Source: Sphingobium sp. D43FB (GTDB taxonomy: Bacteria; Pseudomonadota; Alphaproteobacteria; Sphingomonadales; Sphingomonadaceae). Taken from it: a stretch of DNA of 64,000 nt. Positions within the stretch are counted from its first letter, which is position 1. Each line of letters opens with the position of its first letter. The stretch lies in NCBI RefSeq assembly GCF_002312805.1, contig NZ_NMUA01000009.1, positions 1 through 64,000 of the forward strand, in the 5' to 3' direction. Positions 46,035-55,121 of this stretch are shown piece by piece. The translations under genes were made by a program, and so were the position numbers. A model generated the notes under the pieces. It had not been told where the DNA came from and ran no database searches. It saw only the letters and a list, made by a program, of their open reading frames with translations.

Positions 46035-47404
46035 TGGGTATCGAAATCAAGATGCCGGCGCTCTCGCCGACGATGGAAGAGGGCACGCTGGCCAAGTGGC
46101 TGGTGAAGGAAGGCGACGAAGTGAAGTCCGGCGACATTCTGGCCGAGATCGAAACCGACAAGGCGACGATGGAATTCGAAGCCGTCGATGAAGGCAAGAT
46201 CGGCAAGATCATGATCGCCGAAGGGTCCGAAGGCGTGAAGGTCGGCACCGTTATCGCGACGATGGCCGGTGAAGAGGGCGAGGACGAAGCACCCGCACCC
46301 AAGGCGGCAGCGCCCGCAAAGGCCGAAGCCGAAGCGCCCAAAAAGGCCGAAAGCGGCACCGCCAAGCTGGCGTCGGAAGCCAAGGCGACCGTCGCCGACC
46401 CGGATCTGCCCGAAGGCACCGAGTTCGTCAAAACGACGGTCCGTGAAGCCCTGCGCGACGCCATGGCCGAAGAAATGCGCGCCGACGAGCGCGTGTTCGT
46501 GATCGGCGAGGAAGTGGCGGAATATCAGGGTGCCTATAAAGTAACCCAAGGTCTGCTGGACGAATTTGGCGGGAAGCGCGTCATCGACACGCCGATCACC
46601 GAATATGGCTTTGCCGGCATCGGCACGGGCGCGGCTATGGGCGGCCTGCGTCCGATCGTCGAGTTCATGACGTTCAACTTCGCCATGCAGGCGATCGACC
46701 ACATCATCAACTCGGCGGCCAAGACCAATTACATGTCCGGCGGCCAGATGCGCTGCCCGATAGTGTTCCGTGGTCCCAACGGCGCGGCCAGCCGCGTTGG
46801 CGCGCAGCATAGCCAGAATTATGCACCCTGGTATGCCGCGGTCCCCGGCCTGATCGTCATCGCGCCCTACGACGCGGCTGACGCCAAGGGCTTGCTCAAG
46901 GCGGCGATTCGTTCGACCGACCCGGTCGTGTTCCTGGAGAACGAACTGCTCTACGGCCGCAGCTTCGACGTGCCCAAGGTCGATGACTATGTCCTGCCGA
47001 TCGGCAAGGCGCGGATCATGCGGCCGGGCAAGGATGTGACGCTAGTCAGCTATTCGATCGGCGTCGGCCTCGCGCTCGATGCAGCCGAAACGCTGGCCGC
47101 AGAGGGCATCGACGCGGAGGTCATCGACCTGCGCACGCTGCGTCCGCTCGACACCGCGACCGTGCTGGAAAGCCTCAAAAAGACCAACCGCATCGTCGTG
47201 GTCGAAGAAGGCTGGCCGACCTGCTCGATCGCGTCGGAAATCGCCGCCGTCGTCATGGAAAAGGGCTTCGACGATCTCGACGCCCCGGTACTGCGCGTCA
47301 CCAACGAAGACGTGCCGCTCCCCTATGCCGCGAACCTGGAAAAGGCCGCCCTCATCGACGCGGCCCGCGTGGTCGAGGCAGCGAAGAAGGTCTGCTACAA
47401 GTAA
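46034..47404 (+). CDS. pdhB: Pyruvate dehydrogenase E1 beta subunit with N-terminal lipoyl domain
   Basis: A 456-residue fusion. Residues 1-78 form a biotin/lipoyl domain with the lipoyl-lysine in [17 protein letters not shown] (about K43), followed by an Ala/Pro/Glu-rich linker and then the E1 beta subunit (from about residue 137). The latter has [18 protein letters not shown], the E1 contact [20 protein letters not shown] and the C-terminal transketolase domain. E1 beta fused to a lipoyl domain is typical for alphaproteobacteria. The E2 and E3 genes are not in the window. Confidence 0.96.
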   Translation: MGIEIKMPALSPTMEEGTLAKWLVKEGDEVKSGDILAEIETDKATMEFEAVDEGKIGKIMIAEGSEGVKVGTVIATMAGEEGEDEAPAPKAAAPAKAEAEAPKKAESGTAKLASEAKATVADPDLPEGTEFVKTTVREALRDAMAEEMRADERVFVIGEEVAEYQGAYKVTQGLLDEFGGKRVIDTPITEYGFAGIGTGAAMGGLRPIVEFMTFNFAMQAIDHIINSAAKTNYMSGGQMRCPIVFRGPNGAASRVGAQHSQNYAPWYAAVPGLIVIAPYDAADAKGLLKAAIRSTDPVVFLENELLYGRSFDVPKVDDYVLPIGKARIMRPGKDVTLVSYSIGVGLALDAAETLAAEGIDAEVIDLRTLRPLDTATVLESLKKTNRIVVVEEGWPTCSIASEIAAVVMEKGFDDLDAPVLRVTNEDVPLPYAANLEKAALIDAARVVEAAKKVCYK

Positions 47405-47410
47405 TAAGGA

Positions 47411-47439
47411 AAGGGCGGCTTGCGGGCCGCCCTTTTTTT
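47411..47439 (+). terminator. Rho-independent terminator after pdhB
   Basis: AAGGGCGGC at 47411-47419 pairs with GCCGCCCTT at 47426-47434 around loop TTGCGG, followed by a run of T to 47439. It also bounds the convergent pseudopilin operon. Confidence 0.9.
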
Positions 47440-47441
47440 CA

Positions 47442-48113
47442 TCAGGTGCAGCGGGCCGTGGCGGACGCCGCCAGATTGCCGGCATTTTTGATCGCCTGGT
47501 CGGTGCGTTCCCGCACATTGAACGCGCTGGTATAGCGGATCACCTTCGGGCCAAACAGGTCGTTGGTCACCAGTGGTTGGTAGGTGTAGGCGACTTCCAC
47601 GAACATGACCGCGGTCCCGGTGCCAGACGTGATCTTGGTCGCGGCCGTGGGGCCTGGCCCCATGCCATCCTTCAGGCTCGCGTCGGTCGCGCCATCGCCC
47701 GCCACGCCATAGCTCGACGGGAAGGCGCCCGCCCCCCAGCAGCGCTGCCACCTTATGGTCTGGCCTTCATTCGGGCCGGTCAATCCATTGGGTTCCAGGC
47801 TGGATAATATGATCCGGCCATGTTGCTGCAATCCCAGCTTGTCCGACGTCAGTTCGGCTCCCACCATGATTTCATTGACGTCGGCCTCATCGATGGAGGT
47901 GCGCACGCGCGCGGCATTGTCGGCAACCAGCATCGCGATCTGGCTGAGGCGCATATGCGCCAGCGCCAGGTTCGCCGTCTCCAACCCGGCCATGCACAAA
48001 ATCAGCAGCACCGGCAGCGAGAAGGCAAATTCGATCATCGCGACCCCGCGATCATCCTCGCGCAGGCGGCGTGGTCGATGGGGCAGGGTGAACAGCTTTC
48101 GGGTCATACGCAT
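47442..48113 (-). CDS. TadE/TadG-like pseudopilin protein
   Basis: A 223-residue protein of the TadE class: a short cytoplasmic lead, then GVAMIEFAFSLPVLLILCMA, the TadE hydrophobic helix with the conserved Glu near the prepilin-peptidase-type site, then an extracytoplasmic domain with two cysteines. It ends the three-gene Tad-type unit. ATG 48113 overlaps the previous gene by ten bases; ATG 48107 would give the usual ATGA overlap, so the start is uncertain by six bases. Confidence 0.75.
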   Translation of the reverse strand: MRMTRKLFTLPHRPRRLREDDRGVAMIEFAFSLPVLLILCMAGLETANLALAHMRLSQIAMLVADNAARVRTSIDEADVNEIMVGAELTSDKLGLQQHGRIILSSLEPNGLTGPNEGQTIRWQRCWGAGAFPSSYGVAGDGATDASLKDGMGPGPTAATKITSGTGTAVMFVEVAYTYQPLVTNDLFGPKVIRYTSAFNVRERTDQAIKNAGNLAASATARCT

Positions 48114-48700
48114 TTGATCGCTGGCTTGGCCTGATTGGCCCAGGGCTGGTTGCGGACGATGGTAGTGGCTTTCGTCGATTGCGTGGCGCTCCATCCCAGC
48201 ATCTTGGCCATGGGGAAGATGCGCGGCATCGACACGGTGACTTCATAATAGACGATGTCGTCTGCGCCACCCAGGCCGTCCGACCCCAACGCCATGTCGT
48301 AGGAGCCGTTGCCATTGGCGTCTTCATAACAGTCGCCGCTATTGTAACTGCCTAGCGGGGCGGTGTCGGTAGTGATCTTCTCCGGCTTGCCCACGCGCGA
48401 GAAATTATAATAGCTCTTCTTCACCACCGACGTCGTGCCGTTCTTGGCGTTGATCGTCGCCATCTGCGCCGCGATATAGGCGTCGATCTGCGCACTGTTC
48501 AAAGTCCCGACCGACGCGGATCGCGATGCCTGTTCCAGCGCCCCGCGCGTCACCGACCGCAGATAGGATTGATAGCCCAGATCCGCGATCGCCATGATCG
48601 TCAGGCACAGCGGCGCTGCGATCAGGCCGAATTCCACCAGCGTCACGCCCCGCGTGTCGCGGCGCAGCCGCGCCAGACGGGTGATCCCTACCCGCATCAT
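48104..48700 (-). CDS. TadE-like pseudopilin protein
   Basis: A 198-residue protein with GVTLVEFGLIAAPLCLTIMA, the TadE signature helix (Glu at position +5-like), followed by a periplasmic/extracellular portion. The start ATGATG at 48700 overlaps the stop of the upstream VWA gene (ATGA), so all three are translationally coupled. It has features of minor pseudopilins but no flp, rcp or cpa genes lie nearby. Confidence 0.75.
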   Translation of the reverse strand: MMRVGITRLARLRRDTRGVTLVEFGLIAAPLCLTIMAIADLGYQSYLRSVTRGALEQASRSASVGTLNSAQIDAYIAAQMATINAKNGTTSVVKKSYYNFSRVGKPEKITTDTAPLGSYNSGDCYEDANGNGSYDMALGSDGLGGADDIVYYEVTVSMPRIFPMAKMLGWSATQSTKATTIVRNQPWANQAKPAIKCV

Positions 48701-50742
48701 TTCGACACCCGCAAACCGCCGATATTCTTGGCGATGTCCTTGAACTTCTGGGTTAGCTGCGCCTGGGTATAGGCCATCATCCAATGATTGGAACTGGACG
48801 CGCAGCCTTGGAGCGGTGCCTGGATATTGCCTTCGGACTGGTTGCGGAACCCGATGACCCAGACGGTGATCCCTCTGCCCTTGACCGCATTGCACAGCAT
48901 TTCGAGACGGCGATTGTGAACAGCGGTCAGCGACGTATTGTCCGCAGACGTCGCGGCAACGCGACCGTCCAGCTTTTGATAGCCATAGGCACCATATACT
49001 TGGTCATAGGCACTCATGTCGCCATCGGTCATGAAAACGATGTGACGTGAGATATTGAAGCCGTTGGGCGCATTACTATTGTCTGCTGCAAAGATACCCG
49101 TGGGCGACAGAAAACGCGCACCCCAGATCATGCCGATGTCATGATAGGTGCCACCGATCGCGATCAGGCCATCGACATAGGCATTGAAACTGCTCGTCTG
49201 GCCTGTAGGGATGGCGGTGCGGCTGGCATAGGAGGTAAGGCGGCGCGATTGGCGGGGGCGGGCGTCCCAACCGCCGCTGGAAGCGCGATACCAATCACTA
49301 TTATAGGCATCTTGCCGGTCGTCATTAAGCCAGCGTCCTTGCGGCGTGAACATCACCTGTGGCCAATGTGGACGCCATTTGGTGTCGGCATCGGTGGCGG
49401 GCGTATCGATCTGAAGATCAAAGGCGGTCGCCGGGATCGATGTGATCGAACTGGTCGCCGTGATACTGCTGTCCGTCTTCCGTTCCTCGATACACCCCAG
49501 CCAGCTTGTGGTGGACGCGACAGTTGTGCCGTTCACGTCGCCTGGCAGGCTCGCGTGATAGGTTGGATTGGCAACCGCATTCCCCTTGATGTAATTGGTC
49601 ACATCAACCGGGAACTTGCCATATTGCCAGCTATATTGCGGTGTTTGCGTATCGGTGTCGGTCTTTGTCTCGGTATAATTGGTGTATGTGCGGACCTTGA
49701 TGACGCAACTGCTTGACGTGCCCGCAACCCAATATCGTGCATACCACGGCCCCGCCCAATAGCCCGATGTGGCAGGGGTATAGGTCGCGCTATATTCCCT
49801 GCCGTTCCTCACGCGGGTCGTGCTGGTGGTTGTGGTGATCGCGCCGTTGTTGCCGGTGCTGGTCGATGTGGTCGGATTGTTCGTCACCGTCGTGACGGTA
49901 TTGGCGGGTGCGACGCAGGCGGCGGATGATCCACCCGATGTCGAACTCTGGTTGGCCCATGCCGAAAGCGTGCCTGACGTATATACCCATGAACCTGTCG
50001 TGCTGGAGGGGATATAGGTGGTGACCAGACGGCGCGTTTGATAGTCGGCTGTTTCACCAGCAACGCCGCCTAGCAAGGCCGTCGGGGGCAATTGATAGCC
50101 GACATTGACCGTCGAACTATAGGGAACGAATCCATAGCGGATACGCCCGGTCGCATTCGATCCTGCGCCCAGCGTATCGTAGAAATCCTTGACCGCCTGA
50201 CGCAGCGCCGCGATGCGCGTGGTGCTGCCGCCATTGCCGTCGCTGATCGCCTGTGCCATCGACCCCGTGGTATCGAGCACCAGCATGACGTCGGTATTGC
50301 CGATGTCGAACCGCGCTTCGCACGTCACGTTCAGGGGCAGCGTCGTGAATGTGAAGATCTTCATCACCGTAGTCGGGATGCTGGTCGATGCCATCACCTG
50401 AACCGTGGTGGTTTCGCCCGGCTTGCTCTGGATCACGGGCGTGAAACTGTTGGTTTCCGCCGTGCCTTGCGGAAAGTTGAAATCGAAGAACTTTCTTGCT
50501 TCCGCGATATTCTCCGTGGTCATCGATGACGTCGTCATCGCCCGGCGTCCCGCGAGCGCCGCTGCGTCGCACGCCTGTTGCAGGCGCGACCGGGCCATAT
50601 AAGCGCGGCTCATGTCCAGACCGCCACCGATCAGGGCGGCGAGGGGGATGATCGCGGCGGCGACGATGGCCATGGTATTGCCCGCTTGGCTCTTCGCCAG
50701 GCGGCGAAGGAACCCTACCGGATGTTCGATCTTCTTGCCCAT
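48697..50742 (-). CDS. TadG-like pseudopilin with VWA domain
   Basis: A 681-residue protein. The Tad-type hydrophobic helix is GNTMAIVAAAIIPLAALIGG, followed by DMSRAYMARSRLQQACDAAA, the usual TadG entry. A VWA domain begins with DVMLVLDTTGSMAQ (MIDAS DxTGS). Residues about 255-330 hold a Ser/Thr-rich low-complexity region (TVTTVTNNPTTSTSTGNNGA) of lower GC than the rest. ATG 50742 (MGKKIEHP) was chosen; ATG 50760 and 50781 are alternatives. It heads the operon. Confidence 0.8.
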   Translation of the reverse strand: MGKKIEHPVGFLRRLAKSQAGNTMAIVAAAIIPLAALIGGGLDMSRAYMARSRLQQACDAAALAGRRAMTTSSMTTENIAEARKFFDFNFPQGTAETNSFTPVIQSKPGETTTVQVMASTSIPTTVMKIFTFTTLPLNVTCEARFDIGNTDVMLVLDTTGSMAQAISDGNGGSTTRIAALRQAVKDFYDTLGAGSNATGRIRYGFVPYSSTVNVGYQLPPTALLGGVAGETADYQTRRLVTTYIPSSTTGSWVYTSGTLSAWANQSSTSGGSSAACVAPANTVTTVTNNPTTSTSTGNNGAITTTTSTTRVRNGREYSATYTPATSGYWAGPWYARYWVAGTSSSCVIKVRTYTNYTETKTDTDTQTPQYSWQYGKFPVDVTNYIKGNAVANPTYHASLPGDVNGTTVASTTSWLGCIEERKTDSSITATSSITSIPATAFDLQIDTPATDADTKWRPHWPQVMFTPQGRWLNDDRQDAYNSDWYRASSGGWDARPRQSRRLTSYASRTAIPTGQTSSFNAYVDGLIAIGGTYHDIGMIWGARFLSPTGIFAADNSNAPNGFNISRHIVFMTDGDMSAYDQVYGAYGYQKLDGRVAATSADNTSLTAVHNRRLEMLCNAVKGRGITVWVIGFRNQSEGNIQAPLQGCASSSNHWMMAYTQAQLTQKFKDIAKNIGGLRVSK

Positions 50743-50899
50743 TTGTCCGCCATCACCCATGTCGTGCCCGTCGCCCCCCATTTCGGGCCGGACAGATTAT
50801 TTTCGCCTATGCAGGCGCACTCGTTAGAATGTGTATGAGGAAGATGGTTAAAGGACCGATAACTCGCCAATCCCGCCTGCTCTGCGGCTGTGCGCACCG

Positions 50900-51559
50900 A
50901 TGAGCGGCCTGGCGCAGGAACTGCCGCCGCTGGTCGATGTGCTGGCTGCGCATGCCGGGCCGGGGGCGGACCGGCACCGCGCGCTTTGGGCGTTCGACGC
51001 GCGGCTCGCCCATGTCGCGCGCACGACCAGCGAACCCGCGATCGGGCAAATGCGGCTCGCCTGGTGGAATGACGTCATCGATGACGCCGACGCGCGCAAG
51101 GGGCGGGGCGAGCCTGTGGTCGATGCGCTGCGCGCCACGGGCGCGATGGCCGCGCCGGGGCTGGTCGCGATGATCGACGGTTGGGAAATTTTGGTGGCCG
51201 AACCGGAGATCGACGTGGAAGGCCTGCGCGCCTATGCCGTCGGTCGGGGCGGCGGATTGTTTCGCGCGCTGACCGATGTCGCTGACGCGCCGGACTGGCT
51301 GGACGCGGCGGGGCAGGTCTGGGCCTTGTGGGACATGGCGGGCCATGTCGGCGACGCGGCGCTGGCCGACGCCGCGCTGGCGCTGGCGCGGGAAATCGCG
51401 CCACGGATGGACGGCGCGCGCTGGCCGCGCGCATGGAAACCGGTGCGGATATTGGCCACGCTGGTGCATCAGGATGTGCTGGCCGGGCGGCGCGCGCCCA
51501 CCGGCATGCCGCGTTCGCTCGCCTGGCGGTTGCTGCGGATCGCGCTTGTCGGGCGATAG
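50900..51559 (+). CDS. Squalene/phytoene synthase-family protein, NDUFAF6-like
   Basis: A 219-residue protein with the isoprenoid-synthase class I all-alpha pattern, including MRLAWWNDVIDDADARKG at about 51-68, LFRALTDVADAP and MDGARWPRAW. It is short for squalene or phytoene synthase (roughly 280-350 residues), and the second Asp-rich DxxED motif is absent, so it is probably not catalytic. The mitochondrial homologue NDUFAF6 assists complex I assembly; that role is a guess here. Confidence 0.65.
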   Translation: MSGLAQELPPLVDVLAAHAGPGADRHRALWAFDARLAHVARTTSEPAIGQMRLAWWNDVIDDADARKGRGEPVVDALRATGAMAAPGLVAMIDGWEILVAEPEIDVEGLRAYAVGRGGGLFRALTDVADAPDWLDAAGQVWALWDMAGHVGDAALADAALALAREIAPRMDGARWPRAWKPVRILATLVHQDVLAGRRAPTGMPRSLAWRLLRIALVGR

Positions 51560-51604
51560 GCAGACGCGATAGGCTGCACTTCGCAGGAGCGAGGGAGCGG
51601 GCAT

Positions 51605-52069
51605 ATGGGGCGATTGCTGGCAGGGGGCATGGCGGCGTTGCTGCTGGTTGCGGGCGGCCTGTTCTGGTGGTCGGGCCAAGCGAGCAGCGATCCGGTGCCG
51701 CAACTGGCCATGGCCGCGCCACCGCCGCCCGCTATGGAGAGCTTGCCGGAGGGCGATCCCGATGCCGTGGGCACCGCGCCGCCCATGCCCGCCGAGGCCA
51801 GCCCGCAAAGCCGCGAAGAGCGACGCTTCGCCCGCTACGACCGCAATCGCGATGGGGCGATTACCCGGATCGAGATGCTGGGCAGCCGGACCAAGGCGTT
51901 CAAGGCGCTCGACCAAAATGGCGACAACCTACTGTCCTTCGAGGAATGGGCGGTGGCGACATCGGACCGCTTCGGCGCGGCGGATAAGGATGGCGACGCC
52001 AAACTGACCCCCGCCGAATTCGCCACCACCGCCCCCAAACGCGCCGCCAAAGCGAAATGCCGCTGCTGA
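51605..52069 (+). CDS. Membrane-anchored EF-hand protein
   Basis: A 154-residue protein with an N-terminal membrane helix (residues about 5-23), a Pro/Ala-rich linker, and three EF-hand loops: DRNRDGAITRIE (79-90), DQNGDNLLSFEE (103-114) and DKDGDAKLTPAE (127-138), all with the expected Asp/Glu ligands. It therefore probably binds calcium in the periplasm, anchored to the inner membrane. It ends with a basic tail KRAAKAKCRC. The ATG follows GGAGCGAGGGAGCGG. Confidence 0.8.
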   Translation: MGRLLAGGMAALLLVAGGLFWWSGQASSDPVPQLAMAAPPPPAMESLPEGDPDAVGTAPPMPAEASPQSREERRFARYDRNRDGAITRIEMLGSRTKAFKALDQNGDNLLSFEEWAVATSDRFGAADKDGDAKLTPAEFATTAPKRAAKAKCRC

Positions 52070-52074
52070 GCCGT

Positions 52075-52428
52075 TCAGGCCTCAGGCCGGGTCCATATCC
52101 CCGTCCCGCCGATCAGCGCGGCGGCGATCGGGATCAGGAACCAGGGAAAGGGCGAGAAGATCAGCGCCAGAACGATGCTGAAGGCAAAGGCACCCAGCGC
52201 CGCCTTCTTGCCCCGCCGACTGATCGCTCCGCCGTAGCGCCAGCGGCGGATATGCGCGCCGAAATGCTTGTGGTCGAGCAGCTTGGCCTCCAGCGTCGGG
52301 CTGGACCGGGCAAAGCAGAAAGCGGCCAGTATCATGAACGGGACAGTGGGCAGCAACGGGAGGAACGCCCCGATCGTGCCGAGGCCCAGCGACGCCCAAC
52401 CAGCGATGAAATAGAGATATCGCCGCAT
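52075..52428 (-). CDS. YbaN/DUF454 family inner-membrane protein
   Basis: A 117-residue protein with two membrane helices at each end (ITGAFLPLLPTVPFMILAAF-like GAFLPLLPTVPFMILAAFCF and ALGAFAFSIVLALIFSPFPW) and the DUF454 landmarks ARSSP and HKHFGAHIRRWR. Function unknown. ATG 52428 was chosen with AGGACC upstream, leaving the longer frame out. It converges on the EF-hand gene, five bases apart. Confidence 0.8.
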   Translation of the reverse strand: MRRYLYFIAGWASLGLGTIGAFLPLLPTVPFMILAAFCFARSSPTLEAKLLDHKHFGAHIRRWRYGGAISRRGKKAALGAFAFSIVLALIFSPFPWFLIPIAAALIGGTGIWTRPEA

Positions 52429-52497
52429 GATCGGTCCTATGGGAGCGGGGGTGTTGCTATTGTTTCGCAACTGCGACCCGTGATGGCAAGGGAAAGA

Positions 52498-53859
52498 TCA
52501 GGCCGCAGGCAAGCGCAAACGCGCGAGCAGTCCGCCCAGATCCTCGCTTTCCTCCAATAGCACCGATCCGCCATAGATTTCCGCGACATCGCGCACGATG
52601 GCGAGGCCAAGGCCGGTGCCGGGCTTGCCCGAATCGAGCCGCACGCCGCGATCGAAGATGCGGACGCGCTCTTCCAACGGAATGCCCATGCCGTCATCCT
52701 CCACCAAGATCTCGACCATGTCGCCCGCGCGCTTCACCGTCGCGAACACGGAGCCGCCGCCATATTTCGCGGCATTTTCGATGAGGTTGCCGAGCATTTC
52801 GTCCAGATCCTGCCGCTCGACGCGCACCGCCGCGCCCTTGTCGCCATCCATGTCGACGCGCGCCTGCGGATAGAGGCGCTGCACCGCGCGCTCGACGGCG
52901 GTCAGGCTCGCCCACACCTCCGCCCGGCTCTGCGCCGCGCCGCGCCGTCCGACTGCGCGGGCGCGGGCGAGGTGATGGTCGACTTGCCGCCGCATCGTCG
53001 TCGCCTCGCGGATGACCGCTTCGCCAAGGTCGGGCGACTGCGCGGTCGCGGCGTTCATGATGACGGTTAGCGGCGTTTTGAGCGCATGGGCGAGGTTGCC
53101 CGCATGGGTGCGCGCCTCCTCCGCCTGCCGCTCATTATGAGCGAGCAGGGCGTTCAATTCCTCGACCATCGGCAGCACTTCGGCAGGCATCGGCTCGGTC
53201 AGGCGGCTTTTCTGCCCGTCGCGCATCCGCACGATTTCCTGTCGCACCTTGCGCAGCGGCCGCAGCCCGTAAAAGGTCTGCAACGTCGCCAGCACGAACA
53301 GCCCCAGCGCCAGCAGCGCGAAACTCTGGAACAGCGTGGCGCGCAGCGTCTTGATCTGCGCGTCCAGCCCGGACCGCGCCTGCCCGACCATGAACAGCCA
53401 GCGGCTGTCGGAACCGGGGAGCACCACGGTCCGCTCCATGATGCGCAGATCCTCGCCGGGGAATTGCTTGCTGTCATAGACATGCAGGTGCCGGTCGCGA
53501 TGTTCGTCGGGTACCTTGAGCGCGCGGTCCCACAGCGAGCGCGAGCGCCAATCCTCATGCCCCTTGGCGCTGACCTGATAATAAAGCCCGCTATTGGGCT
53601 CCAGAAAGCGCTGATCGGCCAGTTCGCGGTTGAACAACACCTCGCCTTCCGGCCCGATCTCGGCCGCCGCGATCATCGCCGTCAGCACATAATTCATGCC
53701 ATCGTCGAAATTGCGCGTGATCGCGTCGCTCAACACCCGGTCCAGCGCCACCCCGCCGCCGATCAGCAACAGGCTGATCCACAGCGCGGCAATGCCCATC
53801 ATCCGGCGGCTGATGGACCCGGTGGAGCGGACGGGGGATTGGTCGACCGTGCTATTCAC
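52498..53859 (-). CDS. Sensor histidine kinase (PhoQ-like)
   Basis: A 453-residue kinase: a first membrane helix near residues 20-40, a periplasmic sensor of about 140 residues with a two-component PhoQ-like YYQVSAKGHEDWRSRSLW motif, a second helix at about 178-197, HAMP region, and HAGNLAHALKTPLTVI with phospho-acceptor H258. The HATPase domain has NLIENAAKYGGG and GTGLGLAIV. The partner regulator is at 53989-54654, with a palindromic repeat between the two genes. Confidence 0.88.
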   Translation of the reverse strand: MNSTVDQSPVRSTGSISRRMMGIAALWISLLLIGGGVALDRVLSDAITRNFDDGMNYVLTAMIAAAEIGPEGEVLFNRELADQRFLEPNSGLYYQVSAKGHEDWRSRSLWDRALKVPDEHRDRHLHVYDSKQFPGEDLRIMERTVVLPGSDSRWLFMVGQARSGLDAQIKTLRATLFQSFALLALGLFVLATLQTFYGLRPLRKVRQEIVRMRDGQKSRLTEPMPAEVLPMVEELNALLAHNERQAEEARTHAGNLAHALKTPLTVIMNAATAQSPDLGEAVIREATTMRRQVDHHLARARAVGRRGAAQSRAEVWASLTAVERAVQRLYPQARVDMDGDKGAAVRVERQDLDEMLGNLIENAAKYGGGSVFATVKRAGDMVEILVEDDGMGIPLEERVRIFDRGVRLDSGKPGTGLGLAIVRDVAEIYGGSVLLEESEDLGGLLARLRLPAA

Positions 53860-53866
53860 AAATTGC

Positions 53867-53977
53867 CCGTTCGCCCTGAGTAGTCGCTGAGCTTGTCGAA
53901 GCGGCGTATCGAAGGGTTCGTGCAGAATGCTTCGATACGGGATTTCGACAAGCTCAATCCCTACTCAGCACGAACGG
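53867..53977. repeat. Palindromic repeat with CCGTTCG/CGAACGG ends (long form)
   Basis: Outer arms CCGTTCG...CGAACGG with inner arms GAGCTTGTCGAAGC/GCTTCGATACGGGATTTCGA-type pairing (CGTATCGAA with TTCGATACG). Similar in layout to the copy at 14980-15085. It lies between the response-regulator and sensor-kinase genes and would form a hairpin in their shared transcript. Confidence 0.8.
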
Positions 53978-53988
53978 TTGCAAAGAGA

Positions 53989-54654
53989 TCAGCGCCCCGG
54001 CTCGTCTAGGCTGTAGCCCAAGCCGCGAATGGTGGTGATCACATCGGCACCCAGCTTCTTGCGGATGCGCGTCACGAACACTTCGATCGTGTTGGAATCG
54101 CGGTCGAAATCCTGGTCGTAAATATGTTCGATCAATTCGGTGCGGCTGACCACCTTGCCCTTATGGTGCAGCAAATAGGACAGCAATTTATATTCCTGCG
54201 CGGTCAGCTTCACCGGATCGCCGGCCAGCGTCACCTTGCCCGACCGCGTGTCGAGGCGCACGTCGCCTGCGGTCAGTTCGCTCGACGCATTGCCCGATGC
54301 GCGGCGGATCAGCGCGCGCAGCCGGGCAATCAGTTCCTCGCTCTGGAACGGCTTGGCGAGATAGTCGTCCGCGCCTGCGTCGAGGCCCGCCACCTTGTCC
54401 GACCAGCTATCGCGCGCGGTCAGCACCAGCACCGGAAAGGCGCGGCCTTCCTTGCGCCAGCGGTCCAGCACGGTCAGCCCGTCGATCGTGGGCAGGCCAA
54501 GGTCCAGCACGACCGCATCGTAATTTTCGGTGGAGCCGAGGAAATGGCCGTCCTCGCCATCGGTGGCGAGGTCGATGGCATAGCCTGCGCCCTCCAGCGT
54601 GTTCCTGAGCTGCTGGCCCAGATTCGGTTCATCCTCGACGATCAGCAGACGCAT
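53989..54654 (-). CDS. OmpR/PhoP-family response regulator
   Basis: A 221-residue regulator. Receiver domain: acidic pair E7/D8, phospho-acceptor D51 (VVLDLGLPTIDG), T79-type Thr, K101-type Lys in DDYLAKPFQ. A winged-helix OmpR DNA-binding domain follows (SNTIEVFVTRIRKKLGADVI). It lies upstream of the sensor kinase gene on the same strand and forms a PhoP/PhoQ-like pair. A PepSY-domain gene is just upstream. Confidence 0.9.
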   Translation of the reverse strand: MRLLIVEDEPNLGQQLRNTLEGAGYAIDLATDGEDGHFLGSTENYDAVVLDLGLPTIDGLTVLDRWRKEGRAFPVLVLTARDSWSDKVAGLDAGADDYLAKPFQSEELIARLRALIRRASGNASSELTAGDVRLDTRSGKVTLAGDPVKLTAQEYKLLSYLLHHKGKVVSRTELIEHIYDQDFDRDSNTIEVFVTRIRKKLGADVITTIRGLGYSLDEPGR

Positions 54655-54687
54655 GGGCTTTCCGTTTCTTTTATAAAGCGAGCGCGG

Positions 54688-55008
54688 TCAGCGCGCCCAG
54701 CCGATGATATCGCCTGTCCGGCCGTCGGCATCAACCCATACCACCTTGCCGTCCTTCACATATTTCAGGCGATAGCGGTTGGCACCGGGGTTGAATTCGC
54801 TGCCGACATAGGTGGCCCCGCCCATCTGGGCATCCACCCGCCGCTTGATCATGGAAAAGGGCATGACATGCCCGTCCAGCATCGCACGTCGGGCGGCGTC
54901 CTGTTCGTCGCGGCGACCGCCTGCATCAGCGACGGGCATCGTCGCCACCAGCGCGAGCGCCGTGCCGATCCCGATCATCATGGAGGCTGGCCGGATTTTC
55001 CACTTCAT
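54688..55008 (-). CDS. Secreted PepSY-domain protein
   Basis: A 106-residue protein. A signal peptide (MKWKIRPASMMIGIGTALAL, cleavage near ADA) is followed by a PepSY domain: PFSMIKRRVDAQMGGATYVG, then RYRLKYVKDGKVVWVDADGR. Small PepSY proteins often sit beside PhoP/PhoQ-like systems, as here, and may modulate them; this is inference. Several in-frame ATGs upstream (to 55038) are possible starts; all preserve the signal peptide. Confidence 0.8.
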   Translation of the reverse strand: MKWKIRPASMMIGIGTALALVATMPVADAGGRRDEQDAARRAMLDGHVMPFSMIKRRVDAQMGGATYVGSEFNPGANRYRLKYVKDGKVVWVDADGRTGDIIGWAR

Positions 55009-55076
55009 AAGCATGGGCATGGCATAGGCGCAGGGCATTGAACAGGTGGTGAATGATGGGGATTGTTTCGCGCCGT

Positions 55077-55110
55077 CCCCGTCACGCCTGCGGATGCAGG
55101 CATGACGGGG
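55077..55110. repeat. Small CCCCGTCA/TGACGGGG palindrome
   Basis: CCCCGTCACGCCTGC and its inverse GCAGGCATGACGGGG surround GGAT. It resembles the outer arms of the elements at 60576-60664 and 61393-61483 but is shorter, and lies between the SIMPL and PepSY genes; it may act as a terminator for the SIMPL gene. Confidence 0.6.
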
Positions 55111-55121
55111 ACGAAAAGGAC

